Of a stretch of 64,000 nucleotides of DNA, positions 36,360-47,885 are shown piece by piece; positions within the stretch are counted from its first letter, which is position 1; each line of letters opens with the position of its first letter. The DNA lies in the NCBI GenBank assembly GCA_013400975.1, contig WBMZ01012704.1, positions 94,356 to 158,355 of the forward strand, in the 5' to 3' direction. The position numbers were made by a program, and so were the translations under genes. Source of the DNA: Atrichornis clamosus (taxonomy: Eukaryota > Chordata > Aves > Passeriformes > Menuridae). The notes beneath the pieces were generated by a model that was not told the origin of the DNA, searched no databases, and saw only the letters and a list, made by a program, of their open reading frames with translations.

Positions 36360-36900
36360 TGTTCCTATTCTCTCTCAGGTTGTTTAAGCAGATTAAGCAA
36401 GCAAAGCTTTCTCAATTTCTCATTACAAAACATGAGATAGGGGTCCCAATGGCAGTTTCCACTCATCTTTATAGAGTGTGAGCCAGTCAAAACTACCCTC
36501 ATCACAGGTAACCAGAATTGAACACAGCAGTGCAGAGGTGCCACAGAAGCATCATGCGTGGCATATGCTTCTTCATCACTATGTGAAATACTTTGCTTGG
36601 CAGGCTCCAAGATGACATTTGCAGTCTCATTGTCTCCCCATTTCCCCATCACCCACATACACAACTTGCAATCAATTAACACAGAAAGTTTTTGTGTGGT
36701 TCTGCCATCATCAGATGGTGCATTCACAGCTTAAAGCGACCTATAATGTGAAATATTTTGTAAATGCCCTGTACTGTTCCCCTTTACCTAATTTCCCCTC
36801 ATTTTACCTTAATTCATCCAAAATGAACCACTGCAGTTTTTGGATTCTATTTGTAAGGAGCTGTAGAACCTAACTTTATTCCCCATCTTAATTATTCTAG
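36360..36900 (-). mobile_element. Possible ancient CR1-type LINE fragment
   Basis: Tentative. Minus-strand blocks resemble the ORF2 C-terminal region. These are a stretch near 36500-36530 (GTAACCAGAATTGAACACAG) like the family's '...ccagaactggacacag', and preceding Leu/Lys-rich text like the '...ctttctcaatttctc' block. Similarity is weak and no tail is visible. It may be a piece of the same insertion as 34985-35720, or another old copy, or chance. Confidence 0.4.
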
Positions 36901-39649
36901 CTTACTTCATCAACCTTCATTAAAAACAATCAAAAATTTTGTTTTATATCTGAATCCTAGACTCAAATGTTTTACAGAAAAGCAGGTTCATTTAAGCACC
37001 CTAAAACCCTTCTGATTTCACAGAAGAAAACTCCCAGGGCCTCTGACAATGATTCTGTGCCATTCCTTTTCACATGAAAAAACATGATGTTTTCAAGGCC
37101 TCAAGACAAAAATTATTGCATCAACAGTCTCTCACAATTGATACTAGAAGGACAATTGTCAAAAAAATTTAATTTAATCAAGACCTGAAAATATTTCTTT
37201 TCTTCTAAGAAATTATGATAGACCTCCGAAGCTGTTTTCATATCAATACATATCTCCAGTGCATTCACAGAACATCTTTTGCACCTGTTTTTCATTGTTT
37301 AATATTCTTTCTACTCTGTATAACAGAATTCACTCTTTTTTAAAACCAGCAGCTCTTAAAGCAGATATATGAAACCAGAAAGGGCATGTGCTGCTGCTGT
37401 CTTCCACTTTGAGATAAACTTTAGTACCTCTTCACTTGCAGATAAATTCTTGCCCTTTTGTTAAAACAGAAGTTTTAGATGAAAGAAAAATAATATTCAG
37501 TTCCTCTTCCCAGGACTCCAGGAAAGGTTTGGAGGTTTCCACAGGATTGCAGTCAAGGTGTTCTCTTATCCCAGAGGGACAATGGTGCTCGGTATAGCTC
37601 AGATCCAAGGTAAAAAGAACAGCTGAAGACAGCCTCCCAAGATCCACCAGCAAAACTAATGAAGGCAGATCTCGAATTCATTATTGCTCTGGGCCGTGGT
37701 TATCCATGGCATGGAAGATTTTTCACATAAAACCTGCATGCTAAGTCAGATACTCAAGCTGAGGGAAGGATGCAGAGACCAAGTTTGCCCCCAGGTTTCT
37801 GCTGCATGAAGTGAATTTCTAGAGGAGTACTGGTAGCTTCTGACGTCTCACTTTTCTGTCGTGGATTGGCTTCTCTTTTCATCTTACTAATAATTTAACT
37901 CAATGCACAAGAAGAAGTGGTCCTACTGACACAAGATAGTCAATTTTTTGAAGGAAGTTTTTCTGGTTTTTTTTTTTTTGTCTTGTTTCTTATTTCTCAT
38001 TTTCTTTGCATAATTGGAGAAAATTGGATATTTGGACTCAGAAGTTTACCTGAATTTTTTTTTCCCTTAATGAAATAGACTGTAATTCATTATCCATTAC
38101 ATATCATTATTCATTGTGGATAAACACAAAGTCAAGAAGAATAAAACTTCATAGGAGGAATACTCTCTGGGAAGCAAAGGTATTTTAAGCATCAAGTAGC
38201 TGGCTTTCATATTTTCAACAATCTAAAAAGTAAGAACATCATGACTCGTCTGTAAGGAGTGAAGCATTTGTAAGCACCAAAGGCTTCTTCTGGAATTATA
38301 GAGCTCCCTTCTGTTTACTGAACAGCTTGCCTATTAATACACTAGAAAGCCAATGCCTTCAAGCCAAAACTTAGATGTTCTCCTCAATTGCACTGATGCC
38401 ACATTTATCTGCATACTCAAATGAAGATTTAGAAATTCTTAGCATTTTCTTTTTAGAACAGCCTACATCTGATTGGAAATTAATCTTCAAAATTATTTTT
38501 TCAGAATAATATAAAGAAACTATGAGGAAAGAAAACATTCTAATGTCAGGTAAACTAAGGATTACTATCCATCCATCTCACTATCCATCCATCTAACAGT
38601 ATGTGTTCCTCTCACCTCATGAACCAAACAGTTCAAAGTAAATCTTCAGCATAAGGTTTTGGAACAGGAATGGAACATCATTTTAAAAGGTGAGTAGCTA
38701 ATCTTCAAGGATGTCAGTCCTTTAAATGGTTCCATCTGTATTTTAGTGCCTTGATGAAGTATACATTGGGAACATAAGCTGGATAAAATAAATTACCATC
38801 AATGACAAAACCACTGTGAGCTGTACATCAAAGGACCTGGACTCTTGGAATTATAATAGAGTAGATCTGAGATTCTTCTGAGTTCAATGAAGAGAAGAAC
38901 AGAGGCTTTTATTGAATACAATACATCAATCAACAATGCCACTACAGCCCTCTTCATCTAATTTAATTTATCCTTGATATTATTTTCAATTAATGAGGAG
39001 GCATCTTTAAAATGTCAGTCATTGTGCTGCAGAATCCTGGATATAAAACTAAACTGTAGCATGCGGTAATTGGTTGCACTTTTGATGCTTGGAAAACCTG
39101 TGAAGAAAGCATAGGCCTGATAAATACACCAACTTTCCATGCCTTCTGTCACAATCACAAACTTAGACTGGTTCGGACTCAATAGCACGGAACTATCACA
39201 TCACTACAAAATGCTTTCCATGAGGGGAGGAAAATAAATCCCATAGGTTAAAGGAATGTTTATATCACTGCAAATATCCCTTATTAAGGGTTATGCAAAT
39301 ACTATCTATTATTAGATTTATTGAAAGAAATTATTTGTTAATATAAGTTGTGTAGTTTGTTCAGGAAAGAAGAGATAAAGCACTGTGTATCAGAGGGGCT
39401 CATAGATCCATAATGTTGAAGGAGAAAAACGTTTAAAATAAACTTTAGTGAAAACAGATGGAAAAAAGAACGTTTGCTAGCGTGGGGAGTTAGGCCACTC
39501 TTGGTCGGCAAAGTAGGTGAGACAATGCAAGCCAGAGGTGCTTGCAACTATTCAAGAGTCAGTGCTAGTGAAGGTATTCAATGAAGACAAAATTGTTGGA
39601 AAAAACACAGCCACACATAGTTCTTAAGATGTTTTGTTTTTTTAGGAGG
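36901..39649. other. Unique AT-rich sequence, 2.7 kb
   Basis: Contains a poly-T run near 37968-37979 and a short CCAT-type repeat at 38568-38600. No gene, RNA or repeat family was recognised. Confidence 0.45.
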
Positions 39650-41583
39650 GTAGAGGAAGCAGCTAGAGAAGGCTTTTGTAAATCTTATCCTTACCAGAAG
39701 CAGAAAGTAATTGAGAATGTGAGACTATTTGTATAAAGGTAACATTCAATTTCCCTAAGAAGGGAAGAAGCAGAAAACGGTAATTAAATACGGATTTCAG
39801 GGAGATAGACTTCAATAAGCACAAAGAATTCACAAGTAAAATCTCACAGGTCTCAAATATAAAGAGAAAAAGGACTCTTGGAAACTTTGTCTGGGTACAG
39901 ATCCTAGTCTGCAAGTGCCAGTTTTCCCAGTGCAGAGAGAGGACAGGAGCTGCAATGAGAAATCAGTTTTGCTATCTTATGGTCTTTCCAATGATATCAA
40001 ATGCAGGAAATAAGCACACATCCACAGAAACTAGGTCATATTGACTGGGCATATACAAAATAATAGCATAAGCAATTAAGGGGAAAACCAGAAATTCCCA
40101 GAGGAATTTTTAAAAATCCATCTGTAGAGAAACTAAGTAGCAAGATGGCTAAGAAAAATGTGGATCTGTTGCTTCACTGGAAAGACAGCCTATTGGCAGA
40201 TGACACCAGGGAAGACTAAATGCCTTTCTATGTTTGTCTTCACACAAACTCACAAATCAATTAGCTAATGAACCAAAGAGAGTGACAAATCACTGTTTAG
40301 AATAGTGAAAAGACAGATTAGAATACTTTTAAGTAAGAAAAATGGTTTTTTCCAAATCAGCCAGGCCTCGTGAATATTATCCCAGTGGATTAAACAACTT
40401 GATGTTAGCTATCTTTGAGCACACTTGGAGAAGAGAGGAGTTGCTGTAAAACTTGAAAGGGAGACTGTGGCACTCAGCTTTAAAAGGAGACAAAAGCAAG
40501 AGCAAATACAGAAGAATAGGTAGTTGTCTTCAGTTCCCCCAAGCCACTGAAACAAAGAACCCAGTATCTTGAATCCATAAAACAAGGAAATAAGTAACAA
40601 GTCAATGTGGATTTGTCAAGGACAAATATTAAGCTAAAATAGTTCCTTTTTGTGGGTTGAGGAGAAATAGCAGATGTCACATAGCTGAACTTGAGAAACA
40701 GAATTCTCAAAAATGAACTACAGATTAAATTACTGTAGCAGAAGAGCAAAAGTAATGTTTCTGCAGGGCTATCTTAGAAATAGGACTATCTATTATTGGC
40801 TGATAAATAAAAGCATATTCCTATCAAATTCGCAAATTAAAAAAAAAAAAAAAGAAGAAAATAAGCTCTAGGACAGCATTAGAATTCAAACTGAAGTTTG
40901 ACTAATTGTCAAACTGAATAAACCTTTTCTAAAATAGCCTGTGACCCAGCAAAGAAAAGTAGAGAAGTCTACACATAAGCAGGAATAATGAGTCACAAGA
41001 CTGGACCAGACAGCAGGTCTGCCAAGATCTGGCATTTCAGTGCATCATAAGTGGAACAGAAGTCAATGATGCCACACTGTTGACAAAACTTATATATTCT
41101 ACTGGGTCATAACATTAGGAGTATAAACCATAAAAAAGTAACAAATTATTCATCTGGCCTACTTACACTGGATAGTTCTGAAAAAGTACAGAATACAGCA
41201 ATCAGAATGACCAGAGATCTAGGAAACAAGACCCATGAGAAAAGAGGTTGTGCAGTCTGGAGAGAAGACAACCTCAGCTCAAGGAAGTCCCAAACTGGGG
41301 ACAGGGCTGTCTAAAGGGAACACAGGAATGAAAGGGCTGCAGCTGTAACAAAGAAGATACTGATTAGATATAAGAGAAAACCCTTCTGACGCTGAGGGTA
41401 CAGAAGCATGAAATAAGCTGTAGCAGCAATGTGAAAGATTCAGCTTTTGAGACGTTAAAGACTAGGTTGTATTACTACTTGTCAAGGAATGTTGCTGATA
41501 GAGGAGTTACTGCTTTTTGGCACAGGAATAGACTATACGACTTCTTGGAGCCTCTCCCAACCATATAATTTAATGATTCTGTG
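39650..41583 (+). mobile_element. Ancient CR1-type LINE, about 1.9 kb, covering most of the RT and the 3' end
   Basis: This is the longest LINE remnant in the window. It runs in plus orientation with blocks in family order. First is GGAGATAGACTTCAATAAGC (region between endonuclease and RT, near 39800). Then come AAGATGGCTAAGAAAAATGT (40143), GGAAGACTAAATGCCTTTCT (40210), CTCAGCTTTAAAAGGAGACA (40474), GTCAATGTGGATTTGTCAAG (40599) and GTAGATGTCA-like text near 40670, where the RT core begins. Next are TCAAATTCGCA (40825), GACAGCATTAGAATTCAAAC (40872), and the C-terminal block AGAATACAGCAATCAGAATG (41189). It ends with ATTCTGTGCTTCC near 41583. Several internal deletions and many stops are present; no frame survives. 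A 15-base A-run at 40839-40853 lies inside it. Confidence 0.75.
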
Positions 41584-43849
41584 CTTCCCAGATGATGAAG
41601 CTAATCAAACAAGCTCATTAACATGTCTTTACACATCTCAATTCTAGTCTCAGAGTTGCATCAGCCTGTCTAGGAAAACAGCTCCAGCAGATTTACTTTG
41701 CAGCCACAGTGTTAGGAGTGGTCTTTAATGAAAGCTGACTCTGCAGCACTAGTCTACATCAACTCTACAGGCAAATGGCAAGATTATAGACTCCTATGTA
41801 GAGGCAGCAACCTGGAGTTAAATCCCATCTGTCATGTCTTCAGGGCTGTGGAAGTCCCAGTGGCCGACTGGTCCCATGGTGTTTGGTAACCCCGGTCCTC
41901 AGACCTGCTCTCTGAGCTGGACTTGACTACTCAGTAAGGACCCAGGCAGCTCCTGGCTGCTCCAGCCAGCTTGGAGTCCTGCTCAGGAACACTCTCTCTG
42001 GGCTGTGTTAAAGCCAGACAAACTGCTACTCTTTTTTTTTTAATGTACATGACCTGAAAATTTACAATCTCATCCTATTATTGACAGCATACATTAAATG
42101 TGAAAAATAAATCTAAGTCATAAAACCATGGCCTAAATATGTCTTAATTTTCTTTTGTACAAAAACTGCCTAGTTACAGGTACAGAAGTATGGTTTTATT
42201 TTTAATTTTTACAGGTACAAGTAAGTTTACTTTAATTTAGAAGTTGTTTGTATTTAATATTTACGCAAGTCAGAGCTGATTTCTAGGAAGGGCAACACAA
42301 ATTCCCTTATCCATAAAAAAAATAATTATACTGTGTAGATTTTATTTGCCACTAGGTGGGAGTGGAACATAATCTTCTAGTTAATCTTTAAGCAGTATCA
42401 ATAGAGAAAGTGAAAGGCAAAGTATATTTTCTCAGCTGGTGACTAAAGAAAGATCATTCTGTCAATAGAGAATGACTTAAATGATTCACATGTGTCTACA
42501 GCTACAAGCTGTGGAAACAACATTGAATTTTTACTTAAGCCTTCAATAAAGTACTGATAATTCACAAGAAAACACTTTGACTCCTATTCAGAATGCTACT
42601 TTAATCTTTTTTTTTCAGTCACCACTAAGAATTAGAAGATTTACTTCTTTTTCTGAAACTTATACCCCCATCTGATGCATTTTCAAGGAGGTGCCTTGAA
42701 TAATGTGCTATGCTCAGCCCTCTCACCTATTGTTAATGCTGCATCTTTGGTTAGTATTGAGAACACTGCATATCTATTTAAATATTCTTCAGATACATTT
42801 CACAACACTTTGTATACACCTAGAAATCAGGCACTTCTTTTTATCACATAAAGCCAATATGTGTTTTTTCGTGACATTTGCGATTATTTTTGAAAGCCTC
42901 TGTGTTTTAAACAAAAAAGGTGCTTCTTAAAAGAAAATATCCTGCCCAATAATCCTTCTACATGTGTCTGTACCTGACTCAAAATAGGTACCCCTTTTTT
43001 AAAGCACAATATCTTAGTCTCTCATTAGTAGTTATCAGCAATTACCATATTAAACTACAGCTGGGTCATCAAAGAAAGAATGAACCATGATCACAGGTTG
43101 CAGTCTTTTCTTCCCTCTTTAGAAAGCTTAACACTAAAAAAAAATAAGATTTGAAACATATTTTACTACTTCTTGGAGAAATAAAAAGTTAAAGCGTATG
43201 TTAGGAGGAATACATTGGTGGAGAATACAGGTTTGCATCACCTCTCTTGGTGCAAGAGCTTCCAGTGAAGTTAGCAAGGAGCTGATTTGAACAAACAAGA
43301 GGAAGCAACTTTTTATACAACACGCAGTGAAACCACAGAACGCTGTGTTAATGATTGCAATGAAGTAAAAAGAAAATTAATTTTAAAAGTGATAATTACT
43401 TAAACTACAGAAGGATAAATCAGTCCTGGTTTTGAGTCTTCTTTTTTTTAAAATGTTCAACAATATTAAAAGCAATGGCTAAGATGGAAAAAACCTTGTA
43501 GCATCTACAAATGGAACTAGTACAAGATGAAGGAGTGTATTTTCCCCTTGGCTTTAAGAGCATCTCAGTTCTTGCCTGAGCCTTGAAAATCCAACCTTGT
43601 TTGGGAACAGCTCTGCAATGGCATGAAGGAGGCACGGTGCCACTTTAGAAAACGTTACCACTGTTTCCCTTCCAGACTGACCCGGGCTGAAGGCTGCTGG
43701 GCAGGACAGGCTGGTATCTCACTATACTTTAGCTTTTAGAGAGAGCTGCAGGCAGGCAAAAGCATATCTGGTGTCACACGTATTTTTGGACTCCCCTTGC
43801 CTTTATTCAGAGAACAGCTGGTTCTCTCTGGGTCACCATACCCAGCTCC
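41584..43849. other. Unique AT-rich sequence
   Basis: No gene, RNA or repeat family was recognised. The small GC-richer segment near 41820-42010 also holds nothing identified. Confidence 0.45.
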
Positions 43850-44237
43850 TGCCTTGTGCCCGGAGACTCTGCCAACAAGGGACACACAGTTTAGTTGGGC
43901 TTCCACCAAGCAGCCATTTCTTGGTGAATACACAACAGATAGTTGGGGTTTAATGACTTACCAGGCATCAATATGATTCCTGCCCTGATAAGACCCCTAA
44001 GGGAACTCTGGCTAGCCCAGCAGGCTAGGGGGGAAAGGGTCAGCCCTGCTGCTCCACGCTGCTGACCTATCACCTCCTTGCTATAACTCTCCTTTAGGAT
44101 TTTATACCTCTCTTTGTTGCTCGGTTTTGGCTCCCGAAATATTCTCAACAGCTCTACCTGAGTCTGCAATTCCACCTTTCTTGTGTCCCATGATTTTACT
44201 CAGAGCTTGGCCATTACAGTGGGCGCCTGAGCCGGGG
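43850..44237 (+). mobile_element. Possible endogenous-retrovirus LTR 3' end with primer-binding site
   Basis: A GC-richer segment ends with CTCAGAGCTTGGCCATTACA at 44218. One base later follows TGGGCGCCTGAGCCGGGG (44220-44237), which resembles the tRNA-Lys primer-binding site TGGCGCC... with an extra G and several changes. A CA end followed almost directly by a TGG-type site is the LTR-to-leader junction of a retrovirus. The 5' edge of the LTR is not located; 43850 is a guess. No second LTR and no gag or pol could be recognised downstream. Chance is possible. Confidence 0.4.
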
Positions 44238-45629
44238 CTGTGCCGCCGGGACAAACCCAAGCTGGATCCTGGACACTGGAGTCCTTGGGGAGGGGGATCA
44301 GTGCGAGGTCAAACCATGCAGTGGTCACACCACGTGCCATCTCCAGGCGGCCCTAACACAAATTTAGCCTCCCTGGGACACTAGTGGGTACTTCTGCAGT
44401 CAAAAATAGTAGGGATGACGCACACCCTGCTGCTCCTGCCCTCCCCAACTGCACACCCGTGACAGCCGACCTGCGACAAGGGAATATAAAGCTGATCTGC
44501 CAGCTCCAAGTAAAACGTGGAGTCTCTTTGTGAAACAAAAATTTTTGTTCATGGTAAGATAAACTTCTCTTTATGGTAAGGATATTCTTCTGTGACCTGT
44601 TCCTCATGTTTTTGCTTCCATCTGGCTGTACTGTTGCACAAAATTTGGTGTCACAGAATTGCCAGCAGCACAAATCGGTTTCTTTTTTGACCAGGAGTCA
44701 CTAATAGGATGTCATGGAAACAGTTTGAGCTCTTAAAATGAAGATTTTATCTACATTAGAAAATTGTTTACACTGAGTCCAGGATAGAGTGAAGCTGCTA
44801 AAATACTTTCTCAGAGCTCTGAGGCCATCCAGTTCCCCACATAATGTTCTGACTATTAATAATTTGGGGGAAAAAAATCCATCTAATTTTAATGAAATCA
44901 GAAGAAAAGTTTCAAAGCATGTCCTCAAGACATACTTTGGGTACACTTGAAAGCCTGTGCCTCAGCAGTCAGTCCATGTGACCTTGGACCCTCGACCCAC
45001 AGGCACACTGGGACCTGGGACCTCCCACACCATTTCCCCTATCGCCTCAAGTGATGCAGAATTCCCTGTTCTCTTTTTTTCCCCCTCCCCTCACATTCTT
45101 TTCCAAGGAAGGATCCAGCATCCCCTCCCCTGCTTGACATTTTAGCCTAATTTTTGTACTTTCTGCTTACAGTGGTGAGCTAATGGGGAAAGGGACACTT
45201 CCATAATTAGCAATTTTTAAGAGCAGGAGTGGATGCTTCTGGGACATTGTGACTTCTGAGCAGTGGAGTTCAAAATTATAATCAGGGTGACTGACAGAGA
45301 CACGGTGCGCTTGGGGACTGTGGAGGACAGTTAGTAGGGCAGAGAATGCAGCGTATGCTGGCACCATCCCAGAGGAAGCTTCTTAACTGAGGATGTGTTT
45401 CATTAGGGTGGTATCAAAAAGACAGGGCTTGTCAGCGTGGAACAGGAATACAGGCATCCATGAAGAAAAAGCAATTTTTACCAGAAAAGCTTCAAATGCT
45501 CATGCTGCTTTATAATTTTTTTTTTCCTAGTCCAGGCCTGTTTCAACCCAGCTAAGGTCAATTCTCCCCTGACCCATATTTATACACCTGTACCCATGTA
45601 TCAGCCACTTGGTCTAACTTGGAAATTGG
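44238..45629. other. Unique sequence after the putative LTR junction
   Basis: Positions 44238-44500 are CpG- and GC-rich and could be degraded retroviral leader or gag, but no open frame of note is present. A pyrimidine-rich stretch lies at 45060-45140. Otherwise nothing was recognised. Confidence 0.4.
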
Positions 45630-45702
45630 TCTTGGTTTGAGCAGGCTGTTGGAATAGGTGGTCCTTCAGAGACTCCTTTCCAGCTGAAATTATTTTGTGA
45701 TT
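45630..45702 (+). mobile_element. Very short CR1 LINE 3' terminus
   Basis: About 70 bases match a CR1 3' terminus: GGTTTGAGCAGGCTGTTGG, GGTCCTTCAGAGACTCCTTTCCA and ATTTTGTGATTTGAT. These correspond to the family's '...gagcagggggttgg', '...cagaggtcccttccaacc' and '...attctgtgattctg'. It is diverged and truncated just inside the 3' region. Confidence 0.75.
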
Positions 45703-47044
45703 TGATATCTTTAAATAGCTAGAAAGCACTGTTGTAACCAACCAGTTTGCTTTTAACATTCATTTTTCAGTTGCAGTGCCTCCATATAAATGACAAATGT
45801 AACACCCAGCAGTCGGAAAGCACGCTTCAGGCGTTTCACCATAGGCTTTGACAGCCCAGATCACTCCCTAGCAGTTATCCCAGCTGGGTCTGTCTAATAG
45901 GGGCAAAGGGCAGGATCAGGGGCTGTCATCTCCAAAGGGATGATGGCTGCCTCTCATTTGACCTATCTTCCTTTTATAACAGCTGAGAGTAACCTGAACT
46001 GCGTTTCAGCTCAGATACTTACCCTTAGCTGCTTCAAACAAACTGCAGGCCAAGAAGAAAGGGTCTTAATAAACAGTTAGAACACTCTATTTACCAGTAT
46101 GATTTTTATGCAGTGAGACATAATTAATTTTTGATACTATTTACAATTTTTAAACTTTACTCAGTTTGGTTAATAATTCCATTTTTGCAGTCAGACGAAA
46201 TGCCTCTGGTGACTCAACTACTCTTAAAGGAAGAATGAAAAGTATTTTCAATATCATAATGCCAGCCAACAAAGCACTGATATACATTAGTTTGGAAATT
46301 ATGGGGTGAGGTGCATGATAATTCTCATGAAGAATAAGAAGAAATTTCAATTTAAAGGAAAATAGCAAAATATATCCAATCAAATAATGCAAATGACAGG
46401 AAAACAGAACCATATATTTTACCTGAGATAGTGACTGCTACAGCTAAAGTGACACAAAAACTTTTAACATTTTGAAATAGCTCTGGAGAGAGAAAAGCTT
46501 CACAGCCTTATTTAAGATGCATTCAGATCAGAGGTGCTTCTGGTGACTAGTTGCTTTGAGAATTTCAGTTATGACAATAAGCAGAAATACAGTATAAGGA
46601 GCACCTTAAATTATAATTTTACCCATGAAATAAGTGTACACAAGAACTAAATTAGTATAAGCACAGCAACTGGATTTACATGCACCTTGTGGACATACAT
46701 ATTTAATTTTTATTACTGAAGAGGTTTTTACAACACAGCAAAAGAAAGCACTCTTTGTAATGAAGTAGAATAATATAAAACTCAGGGGAAATGGTAGATC
46801 TGGAAGCTTGTTAGAAGGACCTGCTAATTTTAACGTAAGTTCATATTACCTTTTAAGCCATCACCTTAATGGTGAGGGCAATCCAACAGTATTCAATTTC
46901 AGCGTGGAAAAAAAAGTGCAACTAATCCTGCAATGAATTCACCTCTCCTGTGACCTCAATGGGACTCCTGGCCTACAGGTTTAAAACCAGCAAGGAGCAT
47001 GACACACTAACTATCAGTTTAAATTCAGGAAAAACACTAAACAT
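45703..47044. other. Unique AT-rich sequence
   Basis: No gene, RNA or repeat family was recognised; the longest frame is an 87-codon minus frame of chance composition. Confidence 0.45.
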
Positions 47045-47885
47045 TGTGGTTAGTTTACCTTGTCCAGATACCAGGTGTCCAGGCACTGCTCCATCACTCT
47101 CCTCATCAGCTGCACAGAAGAGAGAGAATATAACAAAAGGCTCATGGGCCAAGACAAGGACAAGGAGACATCACTCACTAGTTACTGTCACGGGCCAAAT
47201 AGACTTTGGAAAATGTGTTTAATTTATTACCAGTCAAATCAGAGTGGGGTAATGAGGAATAGAACCAAATCTCCAAGGCTCTTTCCTCCCATCCCTCCCT
47301 TCTTCCTGGGTGCAACTTCACACCCAATTTCCTCTGCCTCCTCCATCCAGGAGCCCTGGGGGACAGTGAATGGGTGTTCTGGTCAGTTCATCACGTTTCC
47401 TCTGCTGCTCCTTCCTCCTCAAAAGGAGGACTCCTCACGCTCTTCACCTGCTCCAGCATGGGATTCCTCCTACAGGAGACAGTCCTCCATGGATTTCTCC
47501 AACATGAGTCCTTCCCATGGGCTGTAGTCCTGCACCTATTGTTCCAGCATGGGTCCCTTCCATGGGGTGCAGTCATTCAGGAACTGCCATAAGCCTGCTC
47601 CTGCCTGGGTGACCCACAGGGTCACAAGTCCTGGCAGCAAACCTGCTCCAGAGTGGGCTCATCTCTCCATGAGGCCACAGGTCCTGCCAGGAGCCTGCTC
47701 CAGCGTGAGCTTCCCACATGGTGATCACTGTCTCCTTCAGGCACCCACCTGCTCCAGCATGGGATCTTCCACGAGCTGCAAGTGGATGTCTGTTCCACTA
47801 TGGACCCCCATGGTTGCAGGAGCACAGTCTGCCTCGCCATGGTCTTCACCATGAGCTGCAGGGGAATCTCTACTCTGGCACCGGA
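47045..47885 (-). mobile_element. Truncated LTR, same family as the one at 29614-30722
   Basis: Read on the minus strand this LTR ends at the left edge with ...CTAACCACA (complement of TGTGGTTAG at 47045). It contains AATAAA (complement at 47223-47228), the CCCGTGACAGTAACTAGTGA segment that parallels the other copy, and the repeats with a TGGAGCAGG-like core. Alignment with the family is lost near 47885, before the TATA region, so about 250 bases of the 5' end are missing. Large plus-strand frames (155 and 101 codons) are antisense to it, as in the other copy. The two copies differ a great deal, so they are separate, old insertions. Confidence 0.82.

Noticed and set aside
40839..40853. A-run as the tail of a processed pseudogene
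   Set aside because: It lies inside an old CR1 whose sequence continues on both sides.
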